Of a stretch of 64,000 nt of DNA, positions 1 to 10,625 are shown in pieces. Under the pieces are notes generated by a model. The model searched no databases and was not told where the DNA came from. It was given only the letters and a program-made list of their open reading frames with translations. The stretch lies in the NCBI GenBank assembly GCA_963580285.1, contig OY757015.1, positions 150,534,082-150,598,081 on the forward strand, in the 5' to 3' direction. The position numbers and the translations under genes are program-made. The stretch comes from Lucinisca nassula (taxonomy: Eukaryota > Mollusca > Bivalvia > Lucinida > Lucinidae). How positions within the stretch are numbered: the stretch's first letter is position 1; every line of letters begins with the position of its first letter.

Positions 1-399
1 TATGATTTTTGTGTTTTTACGGCGTAGCCGTTATGTTTTTGCTTTTGTCCTAAATTTTTCGTTATTCCATTGGTCAATAAAACCACATGTCCAAGGAGAT
101 GACCATTTCATTGGTCAATGATTTGCATAAATAAATCTACTAAAAAACACGACAGTTTACCGAAGTTTTAAACTAGGAAATGTTTCATTTTTTTTATGTG
201 AGACATGAATGAAAAATATATACAGTTTCGGCTTGCTCACCGTCTTGTCCTTTGATGACCATACGTCATATGTATAATTGTGTTTCTAGTGAATTCTGAA
301 ACTGCTGCGGTGAATAGCTATTTTGACCTAATTTCACGTGGTTGGTCTATATAGCGAAAGGGACCATTTCGCGAAAGGAAGGTTCCTTTCGCGAACGGA
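1..399. other. unassigned AT-rich sequence
   Basis: No gene or repeat family recognised. One short hairpin is visible: a 13-base inverted repeat (TTCGCGAAAGGAA at 368-380 and its complement at 383-395) with a 2-base spacer. The longest open frame nearby (338-646) runs on into SINE-4 and has no protein-like features. Confidence 0.5.
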
Positions 400-411
400 A
401 GAATTTTCTGC

Positions 412-700
412 GAATTGTGTGTGTGAATTCGGGTTTAACGTCGCTTTCAACAATTTTTCAGTCAGTATCACGACGGTGTCTGGTTGCGACAGGGAGCTCA
501 ATGCTCACGTTTATAGTGCTGCCTCACTGAAGTATCATGTCCCAGACACATTACATGATACCACATCCAGTCACATTATCCTGACACTGGATCGACCAGT
601 CCTAGCTCTACCCCGTAAATCTGAGTGCCAAGCGAGGAGCAGCTAGTACCATTTTTAACGACTTTGGTATGTCGCGGCCCGGGATCGATCCCGAGACCTC
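412..700 (-). mobile_element. SINE-4 copy, full length, with target-site duplication
   Basis: Flanked by a direct 12-base duplication AGAATTTTCTGC (400-411 and 701-712), which fixes both ends. Read on the minus strand it starts with a head holding GGGATCGATCCC, similar to a tRNA B box, and ends with GCGACGTTAAACCCG followed by a short GT/CA-rich tail. Same family at 24.55 kb and 63.13 kb. A SINE is known to be non-coding and mobilised by a partner LINE; the partner is not identified. Open frames across it are spurious. Confidence 0.85.
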
Positions 701-721
701 AGAATTTTCTGCAAAAGGAAT

Positions 722-866
722 TGTTTGTTTGATTTGAGGTTTAACGTTCCCATCAACACTGTGTAGGTAATTTTGGAGACGTTGCTTCCAAGTTTGTGGA
801 ACTTTTACCCGACATTGAGATAAAATGACACCTCAAGCCCTGTTGCCCAATGAAACCAATAAAGAG
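722..866 (-). mobile_element. SINE-1 fragment (3' half)
   Basis: On the minus strand this is the 3' half of SINE-1, from about the CCAATGAAACC segment to the tail with GACGTTAAACCTCAAATC. It lies 10 bases after the duplication of the neighbouring SINE-4. The 5' half is missing. Confidence 0.8.
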
Positions 867-1057
867 ATATAGTATGACAAAAAATGAAATAATCGCATTA
901 CAAATTGACAGATGTTTAATTAACAATATATGCCCAATAAAAGTTGCAGTGTATCATTTGTCTTCAGCATACTTTATGTCCTCCATTTTAACACAAAATG
1001 GACATTTTCGAATATCATTAATGTTATATCAATTCTGAAAAGGAATAAGTGTAATTT

Positions 1058-1330
1058 GAGTTTTAGTTAGGTGCACATAAGATCAAGTTTCCGTCCGTTT
1101 GTCTGCTCGTCCGTTTGTTCGTCCGTCTATGCGTTTACGTTCACCATGGCGACAACCCTAAATGTTAACCCTAGAATTTGTGTTCAAAAACAGTAAATGA
1201 TAAAGTTTTCTTATTCGTTGTGCATATACTTGAGATCATAAATGAAATGAGGTCATGTTTTTAACCTTGACCTTTTACATTGACCTTAGCTCAAACAGGC
1301 GGGACACCGCCCTCTGCAAAGCTATTTTAC
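1058..1330. repeat. pearl-like repeat fragment with GTCCGT-rich stretch
   Basis: Holds a degenerate run of GTCCGTNN units (1090-1130) next to text rich in GACCTTGACC-type motifs. Bivalve pearl elements carry a short ACGG/GGAC microsatellite next to their core repeats; this looks like the minus-strand version of that junction. No clear ends, so the family call is an inference. Confidence 0.4.
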
Positions 1331-1630
1331 CTCGCGTGACATCTGAATTGTTTGAATACAGTAAACCAGTTCATAGCTAGACAACTGTTGCTGTCACTAT
1401 TGTAGCTCATATTTCTAAACAACCTTCCAATTAAATCTACGCCGCATATCTTTTTTAAAGATATTTCTTGTTATATCTATCTGAACAAAATATGTGTAAA
1501 CCTACCTGAACAAAATATGTCTAAACCAAACTTTAATAACTCAACACGAATGGCCCATTTACCATGGCTAATTTGAACTCGCATTTGGGTCCTAAAGGGT
1601 ATTCTTCATCCATACTGTAAAAATCCAAAA
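1331..1630. other. unassigned sequence
   Basis: AT-rich, no open frame of note. One short imperfect direct repeat: AACAAAATATGT near 1484 recurs about 26 bases later. Nothing else seen. Confidence 0.4.
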
Positions 1631-1651
1631 AATTCTGACATCCTGAGAACT

Positions 1652-1868
1652 TGCTGTAATTCTCCTAACGTTTTAACAAATTTGATTCACGATCCTGCAA
1701 GGAGTCCAAAAGGTGCAGATAGAATCACAAACAGTGTAGACCCTGATCAGGAGCAGTCTGATCAAGGTCTACACCATTTGCCATTCGGTCTCCAGTTTTT
1801 GGACTCCTTGCTGGATCACAAAAAAAAAACTTGTTGAAATTTTAGAAAATTAGTCCTCAATTAAGTCC
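1652..1868. mobile_element. fold-back repeat T with GATCAGGAGCAGTCTGATC core
   Basis: The two arms pair: TGCAAGGAGTCCAAA on the left with TTTTGGACTCCTTGC on the right, and AATTCTCCTAACGTTTTAAC with the complement near 1840-1868. The centre is a palindrome that begins AAACAGTGTAGACCCTGATC. A second copy is at 11.71-11.86 kb and a right-arm fragment at 6.89-6.97 kb. Size and structure fit a MITE; no clear target duplication was seen. Confidence 0.6.
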
Positions 1869-2565
1869 TCAAGGTGTCCAAATTTTAACGGTAGTGCATG
1901 TTGATGCAGCCATATCATTCAATCCATTTTGAAAAGAATGGAATCTTTGTCTCTTATCAAAATTTTGGGATGACTCAAGTTGAGATTTTTATAATATGGA
2001 AACTTATTTAGAAAATTATTGGACTTTTTGGAAACACTGCCCTGATCTGTGGCATCTCAGCTGGGCCTGCACTGTTTGACGTTGTCCCGTTTCAGAGGTT
2101 CGTTTCAAGGGTTCGCTTATAAAATGGGTTGGAATAAATATAGAAACACTCTGTTCCACAAGCTTCTAGATGAGCAGGAACAAGATGGTTTCAAGTACTT
2201 GTCATTAAGCTACTTGACAGCATGTTAAATAGATTGTCCTGGCAACCAAATGTAATTCCCTGCCAACTCCTATTACTTAGCCATAAAATTGCTAAAATGA
2301 ATAATTGTTCTGTTAAAAGTGCAACACCTAAAAAGATTTCCTGAAAAAAAAAAAATGGTTGGCCCTACAGCATTTAAATGGTTAGCTGTTCTGATATTCA
2401 GATTGCTCCCTGCATAAATCTGGCCAAAAACTGTCATTTGTTTCAAAAGTTTTGGCAAAGACCAACAAACATGGTAAAATGGTCTGTGCAGTGAAAACAA
2501 TCATACAGACCTTAGATAGCACAGAAAGTTTCCTTAGTCATATACACCATGGCTTTGCTGTGTTA
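1869..2565. other. mostly unassigned; one decayed MITE core
   Basis: Only recognisable part is at 2035-2090, a decayed palindrome core with CCTGATCTGTGGCATCTCAG and GCCTGCACTGTTTG, related to the TTAA-B family. The rest is AT-rich without a gene. The minus-strand open frame at 2273-2500 has no recognisable motif. Confidence 0.4.
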
Positions 2566-3410
2566 TAGATGAATTTCACAGAATCTGTCAACTTAATTTT
2601 GTCAATAGACTATTCCAAAGGCTGCAGTGCAAATGATAGCTCCTTCACTATAGTATCAGTACATTGGTGTATTTTGTCATATTTTGTGTTACCGTAGTCA
2701 CACAGGCAAAATCAAGTGGTGGATTCTCTTTGTTGTGTTATAGATAGGTTGTGTCACAGAATCTGTCAGCTTAATTTTGTCAATAGACTATTCCAAAGGC
2801 TGCAGTGCAAATGATAGCTCCTTCACTATAGTATCAGTACATTGGTGTATTTTGTCATATTTTGTGTTACCGTAGTCACACAGGCAAAATCAAGTGGTGG
2901 ATTCTCTTTGTTGTGTTATAGATAGGTTGTGTCACAGAATCTGTCAGCTTAATTTTGTCAATAGACTATTCCAAAGGCTGCAGTGCAAATGATAGCTCCT
3001 TCACTATAGTATCAGTACATTGGTGTATTTTGTCATATTTTGTGTTACCGTAGTCACACAGGCAAAATCAAGTGGTGGATTCTCTTTGTTGTGTTATAGA
3101 TAGATGAATTCACAGAATCTGTCAACTTAATTTTGTCAATAGACTATTCCAAAGGCTGTAGTGCAAATGATAGCTCCATCAATATAGTACCAGTACATTG
3201 GTGTATTTTGTCATATTTTGTGTTACCAATTAGTCACATAGGCAAAATCAGGTGGTGGATTCTCTTTGTTGTGTTATTGATAGATGAATTCACAAAATCT
3301 GTCAACTTAATTTTGTCAATAGACTAACTATAGTACCAGTACATTGGTGTATTTTGTCATATTTTGTGTTATCGCTTAGTCACACAAGCAAAATCAGGTG
3401 GTGGATTCTA
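2566..3410. repeat. tandem satellite, period 178 bp, about 4.6 copies
   Basis: The motif ATCTGTCARCTTAATTTTGT recurs at 2583, 2761, 2939, 3117 and 3297, giving spacings of 178, 178, 178 and 180 bp. Copies 1-3 are nearly identical; the last two diverge (deletions and substitutions). The array ends in an oligo-A run at about 3418. No coding potential. Confidence 0.9.
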
Positions 3411-3435
3411 ACTAACTAAAAAAAAAAAAAAAAAC

Positions 3436-4110
3436 AAGAGGACCATGAGGCCCTGACTGCTAACCTGAAACAGTATTTGGTCACTTTTTCACTCATCTGA
3501 GTGACCACAATCTTTGGTACTTATAAATAGGTCAAGGTCAACCTAGGGTATTTATTTATAAAATATTGTAGTACTCAGTCACCTGAAGCGACATAACAAA
3601 TTTCAAGGAAATCAGCCCAGCGGTTTTAAGGTTTTTATCACATCACGCCAACAAGTCCGTGAAATAAACACCCCCTTACACTCCACTTTATATGGAAAAA
3701 CTGGGGTTTACGGGGGTATACATTATTTTCCTTATTTCTGCTCCAAGACATAGGTTGTGGGTACTCGTTAGAACCGCCTCAATGAGGCGGTTCTAACGAG
3801 CACCCACAACCTATGTTTGAAGAAAAAATAACAAAAATATGACAGATTTTCATCAGAAAAGTAGCCATTTTGGAGCTGAGAAAAATGCACTATGACGTAC
3901 GGGTGTGTTATCGTAATGATACAAGGATATGGCAGCCATTTTGGTCATGGGAACAAACTTCTAAGACAGCTGTATATGAAGTTTAACTGAAATTAGCTCA
4001 GCAGTTTCAAAGGACATGTACTTTTTACAAGTTGATTGACACCTGGAGCCAAGATCACTGAATGATGCTAACATTTGGCATTCGCAGACATTCATACAGT
4101 AGTATCTACC
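3436..4110. repeat. degenerate pearl-like sequence starting ACAAGAGGACCATGA, split by an HP-C MITE
   Basis: Begins with ACAAGAGGACCATGAGG, a start motif I know from dispersed bivalve repeats, and contains GGTCAAGGTCAACC, AAATTTCAAGG and GCCATTTTGGTCATGGG segments like the 12-13.7 kb region. An HP-C MITE sits at 3645-3922. Non-coding. The family link rests on memory of bivalve repeats, so it is tentative. Confidence 0.45.
3645..3922. mobile_element. HP-C hairpin MITE (subtype with AACAAGTCCGTGAAAT)
   Basis: Ends CATCACGCCAACA and GTTATCGTAATG are imperfect inverted repeats. The centre (3747-3817) is a long near-perfect hairpin, CATAGGTTGTGGGTACTCG pairing with CGAGCACCCACAACCTATG, closed by AACCGCCTCAATGAGGCGGTT. 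About 20 related copies lie in the window. No protein is encoded. Superfamily not assigned. Confidence 0.75.
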
Positions 4111-4558
4111 CTCATTTCATAATCACAACAGTTTAAAAAAATCCATTGTTTAATTAAGGCCCCAAGGGATCAAATTTTACCTTGTGTTATGTATTAGATT
4201 TTTTCTGATTCCCACATTATACCCATTTGATTTTGTTTATTAACTTATTGTGAAGGAAAGATCTAGAATAAATAAAAAGAATAATAATAGTTGGCAAGTT
4301 GGTGAAATACTGTTTGCAAGAAAACAACCAAAGATTTCTAGATCACATTCTTTTTTTTCAGCAAAATTATGAGCAAATTTCTACCCACAGGTTCTGGAAT
4401 TTTCTCTAAACCTTAGTCTATCAGGAGAAAATTTTCCTTCAACTCAGTTTGGAAGTTTTAAGAAAATTTCATTCTAAATTCTGTGTTGGATTACTTAAGG
4501 ATTATTATCCATTGTGGACTTAGCACTCATACTGTGGGATCAGACAACAGAATGTTAA

Positions 4559-4750
4559 CCCTTATCTTGCTGAATATTCATTTAAGCCACACCCATTTCT
4601 GTCTATCAACCAATCAAATTACTTGATGTAATTTATTGCTACAAATTTATAAACTGAATGCCAAACAGTGTAGATCCTGATCAGATGGCATCTGATCTGG
4701 ATCTACACTGTTTGCAAAGATAGGGGTTGTCGTGCACAGCAAGATAAGGG
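4559..4750. mobile_element. TTAA-A MITE
   Basis: Bounded by TTAA at 4555-4558 and 4751-4754. Terminal inverted repeats are CCTTATCTTGCTG and CAGCAAGATAAGGG. The inner right half is the palindrome AAACAGTGTAGATCCTGATC ... GGATCTACACTGTTTG. TTAA target and ends starting with CCY fit the piggyBac superfamily; no transposase is present. One of 12 copies in this window. Confidence 0.85.
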
Positions 4751-4784
4751 TTAAGGATATTCAAAATCATAGCTGAGTAGACTT

Positions 4785-5167
4785 AGGGGATAACTGTTTT
4801 CAAAATTGTGATTTGGGGAGGTAAATGGGAGGTTTTATGGTCGGAAATTTCGTTTTACGGCGACGCGTCAGCGGAGCCGTAAAACGTAATTTGCGACCGT
4901 AAAACCTCCGATTTACCTCCCCAAATCACAATTTTGCAATACAGTTATCCCCATTCTAATGCACTTCTAGGGTTGTTTTGTTAAAAACTGTATTATTTTG
5001 CACAAAACGGCTAGCGCTGTGAGCAGCGTAAAACCAAATGCCAGCCAATGAAAAGCGACGTTACGCGATGACGTCGGGTTTCCGACAGTATATCGCAGAA
5101 TATACTGTCGCAAATTTTTGAAGTTATCCAATCCAACGTCGCGTTACATACGCAAGTGCATTAGAAT
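4785..5167. mobile_element. CpG-rich fold-back repeat X
   Basis: Arms GATAACTGTTTTCAAAATTG (4790-4809) and the complement ending in CAGTTATCCCC (4940-4952) pair over about 55 bases, including GATTTGGGGAGGTAAAT; the loop has CGGCGACGCG. It is followed by a segment bounded by TTCTAATGCACTT (4953) and AAGTGCATTAGAA (5154). A decayed relative lies at 8.15-8.35 kb. CpG content is high against the AT-rich surroundings. Non-coding. Confidence 0.65.
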
Positions 5168-5295
5168 TTTGTTTATTTCAGTTCAAGCATTGTCAATAAA
5201 TTCTGCAAATTTTCAAAGACTTGTTTGCTGATTTGTTTTAACCCATGTGTATTACTGGACTCTTCCATTGCTATATGTTGGACAAGTCCATCTCT

Positions 5296-5599
5296 GGCCC
5301 CCGCCCATAGGGGCTTGAAGAAATATATGGGCTGCATGATGCTTCCACGCAGAGCTGAATCCGGCCCGCACACTGGTACTGGTAAACGGCTTAGAGGATC
5401 TAAGCATGTCCAGGAACCGTGGTGCAAGGTGGACCGTCCATACTAATAAATCTTATTGGTTTCATTGGGCGACAGGTCTCGAGATGTCATTTCATCTCAA
5501 TGTCGGGTAAAAGTCCCACAAAATTGGAAGCAATGTCTCCAAAATGACCTTTACAGTGTTGACGGGGACGTTAAACCTCAAATCAAACAACCAAACAAA
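5296..5599 (+). mobile_element. SINE-1, full length, inside TTAA-B
   Basis: Flanked by the 14-base direct duplication ACAAGTCCATCTCT (5282-5295 and 5600-5613). Starts GGCCCCCGCCCATAGGGG and ends with GACGTTAAACCTCAAATC plus a CAAAC-rich tail. Length 304 bp. The head does not show a clear tRNA; the internal GGATCTAAGC is only B-box-like. The open frames on both strands here are spurious. Confidence 0.92.
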
Positions 5600-5683
5600 A
5601 CAAGTCCATCTCTCATGTAAGGAGTGTCAGGCCTATTTTTTTGATTCTATTCTATTTTTGATGGAAATTCTGTTAGCAAATAG

Positions 5684-6219
5684 CATACCTGCCAACACTC
5701 CCGATTTGAGCGTGACTCTCACGATTTATTGTGTGTCTTACTCCCCCACGATCGTTTTTTGAAAATGGCCCTAATCTCACGAATTTCAATGCATCTAACG
5801 CTTAGAAATTCGCTAAATTCGCCATACCGGATATTTACATATGCGATTGGTTATTATCGGCTTTTCTGAATAGCTAATATATGCAATTCGAGCCGGGATA
5901 CAGAACTATTGGAAAATCACCTCGGGTCACAGGTATATTCGGACTATTATTAGCAAATCTATTATTGGACAGGTAAATAAACAGAACTATCCATCTTGTC
6001 TATTATCTATCTATCGGTAAATTTCTAAGTTTAGTCCTCAGAATGGGTGGTGGGTCTTTGACAAAGATAGCACCCATCCCCATACGGCTAGGGAAAAAAT
6101 CTCACTCTTTCACATTTTTCCTGAAAATTCCACGCGAGCCAAATACTAAAAAAGAAGGTGAAAAATAGTCCGCCGGGCGCTGTCTCACTCTTTGGATTTT
6201 CTCAATGTTGGCAGGTATG
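5684..6219. mobile_element. inverted-repeat element M (CATACCTGCCAACA ends)
   Basis: 536 bp, inserted in TTAA-B. Ends are CATACCTGCCAACA and TGTTGGCAGGTATG, exact complements. The host bases AAATAG are repeated on both sides (5678-5683 and 6220-6225). No transposase. A 6-base duplication does not fit Tc1/mariner (2), PIF (3), piggyBac (4) or hAT (8), so the superfamily is open. Confidence 0.85.
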
Positions 6220-6632
6220 AAATAGTGCAGGCCCTGATCAAACGCCGCAAAATGCGTCGTCTGACAGACCTATTTTTTTGCTTTTATTCCATTTTGGATG
6301 GAAAATTCTGTTAGCAAATAGTGCAGGCCCTGATCAGACGCCGCAAAATGCGGCGTCTGATCTGAGCCTGCACTGTTTGCCAAGGTACCCTTTCGGGGTT
6401 TCCCGCATGCAATGGGTTAATATTCTTTCTTGTTATGCTTGGCTCATAACAACTAGAACAAATTTCATACTCAGTGACGTAAAGCTTCATACTAAGTTTC
6501 AAGGCAAATGGTCCATAGGGTCTGATAAAAAGTTTTTTGAGAGGTTTTACCATATTTGGGCGCTGGCCCAAATATGGTCATTGACATTTCAAAGGACATT
6601 TTCTATAAAATGGCAGGGCCAGTTTCAGTTAA

Positions 6633-6838
6633 CCCTTATCCTGCTGTTCATGACAACCCCTAACTTTGCAAACAGTATAGATCCAGATCAGATGGCTTCT
6701 GAAGAAGTCATCTGATCAGGATCTACACTGTTTGACATTTAGTGTATGAATTTGTAGGAATAAATTACATCAAGTAAGTTGATTGGTTCAAAGTCAGAAA
6801 TGGGTGTGGCTAAATTAAATATTCAGCTGGATAAGGGG
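6633..6838. mobile_element. TTAA-A MITE
   Basis: Left flank TTAA (6629-6632) then CCCTTATCCTGCTG; right end CAGCTGGATAAGGGG followed by TTCA, so the right TTAA has mutated. Reversed orientation compared with the 4.6 kb copy. Central palindrome GATGGCTTCTGAAGAAGTCATC is intact. Confidence 0.85.
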
Positions 6839-6886
6839 TTCATATGCAGCCTTCTGACAATGACAGACGGAACATTTGCTTGAACT

Positions 6887-8050
6887 GTTTGCTATTCCCT
6901 CTGTACTCTTTTGACTCCTTACTGGACCGTGAGACAGATCTGTTAAAATTTTAGGAGAATTAAAGAAAGTTATATCCATGCAAATTTGATTAAAATCATC
7001 CAGTGCCTCATGAGATATAATGCACACAACCTAAATTTGGCCTAAATTTGACCTATTTAGCATGGCTGTGACCTTGAAAATAAGGTCATGGTCACCAAAC
7101 CCTAATCAGTTCTTTATCCTGTCCCAATGTTATATTCATGCAAATTTTATTGAAATCCACCTAGTTGTTCATGAGATATACTACACACAACCTAAATTTG
7201 ACCTATTAAAGCATGACTGTGACCTCGAAAATAAGGTCAAGGTCACCAAAACCTAATCAGTTCTTCATCCTGTACCAATGTTATATCCATGCAAATATGA
7301 TTAAAATCCACCCAGTAGTTCATGAGATATACTGCACACAACCTAAATTTGACCTATTTAGCATGGCTGTGACCTTGAAAATAAAGTAAAGGTCACCAAA
7401 ACCTAATCAGTTCTTCATCCTGTCCCTATGTTATATCCATGCAAATATGATTACAATCCACCCAGTAGTTCATGAGATATACTGCACACAACCTAAATTT
7501 GACCTATTTAGCATGGCTGTGACCTTGAAAATAAGGTCAAGGTCACCAAACCCTAATCAATTCTTCAACCTGTCCCAATGTTATATCCTAACAAATTTGA
7601 TTAAAATCATACAGTAGTTTATGAGATATACTGCACACAACCTAAATTTGGCCTTAATTTGACTTATTTAGCATGGCTGTGACCTTGAAAATATTGTAAA
7701 GGTCACCAAAAGCTAAACAGTTCTTCATCCTATCCCAATGTTATATCCATGCAAATTTGATTAAAATCCATCGAGCAGTTCATGAGATATACTGCACACA
7801 ACCTAAATTTGGCCTAAGTTTGACCTATTTAGCAAGGTTGTCACCTTCAATATAGGTCGAGGTCACCAAAACCTAATCAATTCTTCGATCTGTCCCAATG
7901 TTATATCCATGCAAATTTGATTGAAATCCACCCAGTAGTTCATGAGATATCTTGCACACAAAAACTGTTAGGCCAACGCATACACAGATGCCGACGGGAT
8001 CTGCACCAAAAACAATATGTCCCTCTCCCCTTCGGTGGGGTGACATAATA
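6887..8050. repeat. pearl-like element with 150-160-bp tandem core and terminal hairpin
   Basis: AGCATGGCTGTGACC recurs at about 7059, 7210, 7360, 7510, 7670 and 7830, spacing 150-160 bp, each with GGTCACCAAAACCTAATC and CATGAGATATACTGCACACA. The array ends in a short GC-rich stretch and a hairpin, ATGTCCCTCTCCCC with GGTGGGGTGACAT (8009-8046). This matches the core-repeat plus terminal-hairpin plan of bivalve pearl elements (Helitron-like). 6887-6970 is a right-arm fragment of fold-back T. Open frames here are periodic artefacts. Confidence 0.65.
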
Positions 8051-8580
8051 AGTGTGAACCCCTGTTAAGTCCAGTTTTCTGTGGGTTAAGTGAAAATTTC
8101 AGAAAAAATAAATTTTGTTTCAGTTTAACTGGAAACAATGAGCTAACATCAACAGTTTTATTTGAAGTGATTTTTATTGGGAGATCATTGCCTTCAAAAT
8201 TGTCATTTTGGAGTCACTGCAAAATGTTGCAGCCACAATTTTTGTGTTCCCAGATGTGTAAGCAGCGCTGTAAAATTTAATTTGTGAACATAAAATCAAC
8301 AATTTACCTCCCCAGTGACAATTTTCAATACATTTATCCCATCCAAATATAATAAGTTATTCAATTTTTGTTTTTATGTTTTTTCAAATGTAATATTTGC
8401 ACAACAAAAGCAGCAATCAGGTTTCCGAGAGTCACATTTTTAAAACTAATTAATGGTGTCCAATAGAATGTAGCTATGGTCTGACTGGCGATTAGTGGGC
8501 TGAGGATTTGATAGCTGCCAATGCAGACCACATTCATTCTTGAAGAATGATCATGAAATCTTTTCTAAGGTCATTCTCTC
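8051..8580. other. mostly unassigned; decayed fold-back X
   Basis: 8150-8350 keeps parts of fold-back X: CAAAATTGTCATTTTGGAG and AATTTACCTCCCCAGTGAC. The rest is AT-rich and unassigned. No gene. Confidence 0.4.
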
Positions 8581-8584
8581 CCTT

Positions 8585-8903
8585 CAGGCACTTGTTTGTT
8601 TTAGAGTTTAACAACCCAGTCAACACTATTTAGGTCATATAGGGCCCGCCAGCTTTTCCTGGGCAGGCTTATACATACCCACTAAGCAGTTAACTAGTAT
8701 AGTGCACCTTCTTTTGCAAGAAACTGACATCTGCCCTTTATCAAAAGAATCAGCAGATAAGAGAGAATGACCATGAAAAAAATTTCACGATCAATCTCCA
8801 CGAAAGAATGTTACCAACTCTGGCAGGTATCAAACCACCAACTTCCTGATCAAGAGTTAAGACGTGCATCAGACTGAGCTACCAAGGCCATCTACAGGCA
8901 GTT
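8585..8903 (-). mobile_element. SINE-2 copy (tRNA-derived)
   Basis: On the minus strand it starts with GGCCTTGGTAGCTCAGTCTG, a tRNA-like 5' end with an A box, followed by TGGTTTGATACC as a B box. It ends with the shared segment near AGTGTTGACTGGG and GTTAAAC. This is the longest copy of the family. The tRNA part does not fold as a complete modern tRNA, so it is called SINE, not tRNA. Confidence 0.85.
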
Positions 8904-9020
8904 GTCAGTTTCTGGCTAAAGAAGATCAACCATAATGTATAAGCCTGCCAGGTAAACAAACTGTCTCATTAGTACCTAAACAGTGTTGAGTGGGCTGTTA
9001 AATGCAAAACAAATCAATTG
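8904..9020 (+). mobile_element. SINE-2 3' part, head-to-head with the previous copy
   Basis: Starts with CAGTTGTCAGTTTCTGGC and ends with ACAGTGTTGAGTGGGCTGTT and a CAAAAC tail. Together with 8585-8903 it forms an inverted pair. Confidence 0.7.
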
Positions 9021-9530
9021 TTTGGATAAAAATAACATTTTTATGCTGAAAACTTACAAATAATGGCCTTTAATGGTGTTTTACAATTCTGAAGGATGTT
9101 TGAGTACGTGTTCTACTGTTTCCATGACTCTGCTAAGACATCAGGCAAAACACAAACTTGAATTTTTGTTGGTATTTTCAGAAAAAAAAATTATTTTCAG
9201 AAAAAAAAAATTTGTTATTGTAAAACTCCACTATTAATATTCAGACCACCGTGGTCTGAAGCGATCAACAATTAAATTACCTTATGTGAATATAACCTAC
9301 CTTGGAGTTAAATCAATCACAGTTTACTCCTTACATTAGAGAACATGTCCCCGACCAGATCTGTTATGAACGACATAACCTTAGCTTTCAATCAGCTGTG
9401 GAGACAATTTTTTCCCTGATTTCTATTATCAAGAACTGTGACATTAGTTCCAATATTTTCGCAGCTAAGTAATGAATGTCCATGGGAACAGGAAGGAAGA
9501 CAGTTGGTATCAAGATTATCCCTTTCAACC
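9021..9530. other. unassigned sequence
   Basis: AT-rich; two AGAAAAAAAAATT-type A-runs (9180-9212) and one short palindrome CAGACCACCGTGGTCTG (9242-9258). No gene seen. Confidence 0.4.
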
Positions 9531-9589
9531 CTGCAGATTGATAAGGGTTCTTATGCAAACAGTGTAGATCCAGATCAGATGGCTCTTAA

Positions 9590-9794
9590 CCCTTATCTTG
9601 CTGAATATTCATTTAAGTCACACCCATTTCTGTCTATCAACCAATCAAATTACTTGATGTAATTTATTGCTACAAATTCATAAACTGAATGCGAAACAGT
9701 GTAGATCCTGATCAGATGGCTTTTTCAGAAGCCATCTGATCTGGATCTACACTGTTTGCAAAGATAGGGGTTGTCGTGAACAGCAGGATAAGGG
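9590..9794. mobile_element. TTAA-A MITE inserted in another hairpin repeat
   Basis: Flanked by TTAA at 9586-9589 and 9795-9798. Ends CCTTATCTTGCTG and CAGCAGGATAAGGG. The host on both sides (9540-9585 and 9799-9835) is a hairpin repeat with AAACAGTGTAGATCCAGATC and GAATCTACACTATTTTGCC; removing the MITE restores GGCTCTTAATGAGCC at its loop. Confidence 0.88.
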
Positions 9795-10051
9795 TTAATG
9801 AGCCGTCTCATCCGAATCTACACTATTTTGCCAGTCTGTTAATGATTTTGACAAAAACCTATCTATAACAATGGGATTGTCTTAATTCAAAGATGGAAGA
9901 ATTCATTTCAGAAACTTATGAGGGGGTGAAAGGGTAAGCCGAATTAGTAATAGTCTCCTTTTTCTGTCTCAACTTTTCACATTACTAATAGCTAAATTGA
10001 TTGGCCTGACAACCGTGGATGGGAAGCATCATTGCCTTAGCAAAGCAATGT

Positions 10052-10378
10052 CATCACGAAAACACGCCTATATAATTTTGACCCCTCATACCCCACTTTT
10101 ATATAGTAAAACTGGGGTTTAAGGGGGTATCCCTCATACCCCACTTTTATATAGTAAAACTGGGGTTTAAGGGGGTATACATTATTTTTCTTATTTCTGC
10201 TCAAAAACATAGATTGTGGGTACTCGATAAAACCGCCTCGTTGAGGCGGTTCTATCGAGTCCCCGCAATCTATGTTTTGAGCAGAAATAAGCAAAATATC
10301 ACAATTTTTCATCTTAAAATTTCTATTTTTTGGCCAAAAAAAATGGCAATGTATTTGTATAGGCGTGTTTTAGTAATG
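10052..10378. mobile_element. HP-C hairpin MITE with duplicated arm
   Basis: Ends CATCACGAAAACACGCCTA and TAGGCGTGTTTTAGTAATG. Central hairpin TAGATTGTGGGTACTCGATA with its complement (10211-10271). The segment CCCTCATACCCCACTTTTAT occurs twice in tandem (10083 and 10131), making this copy longer than others. Confidence 0.85.
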
Positions 10379-10384
10379 TTAGTT

Positions 10385-10625
10385 TTTGTTAGCCTTGGAG
10401 TTAACAGCCCAGTAAACACAATTTAGGTCATATTAAGCCAGGATTATACTACAGGCTTATACATAAGCTGTTAACCAGTACAGTGCATATCCTTTCGCCA
10501 GAAACTGACAACAGTCCTTCTTGAATCAGCCCAAGGAGAGAATGATCAAAGGGAGAATTTCATGATTCATCTCCATTAAAGAAAGTTGCCAACCTGGGCC
10601 ACAACTTGCTGATCACCAGAGCCCA
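10385..10625 (-). mobile_element. SINE-2 copy, decayed
   Basis: On the minus strand the 3' end is CAGTAAACACAATTTAGGTC (seen on plus) with GGAGTTAACAGCC; the middle has TTTCGCCAGAAACTGACAAC. The tRNA-like head is almost lost near 10610. Confidence 0.75.

Larger units (their letters stand above)
5242..6416. mobile_element. TTAA-B MITE carrying two nested insertions
   Basis: Bounded by TTAA at 5238-5241 and 6417-6420, with ends CCCATGTG and GCAATGGG. A SINE-1 (5296-5599) and element M (5684-6219) sit inside. Removing both joins text that matches the plain copy at 23914-24131 read on the other strand. The right half also has an inner duplication of GTTAGCAAATAGTGCAGGCC (the units near 6225 and 6310). 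TTAA-type, probably piggyBac-like. Confidence 0.85.

Noticed and set aside
3747..3817. Rho-independent-type terminator or pre-miRNA
   Set aside because: The hairpin is the centre of a MITE present about 20 times; a miRNA role would need small-RNA data.
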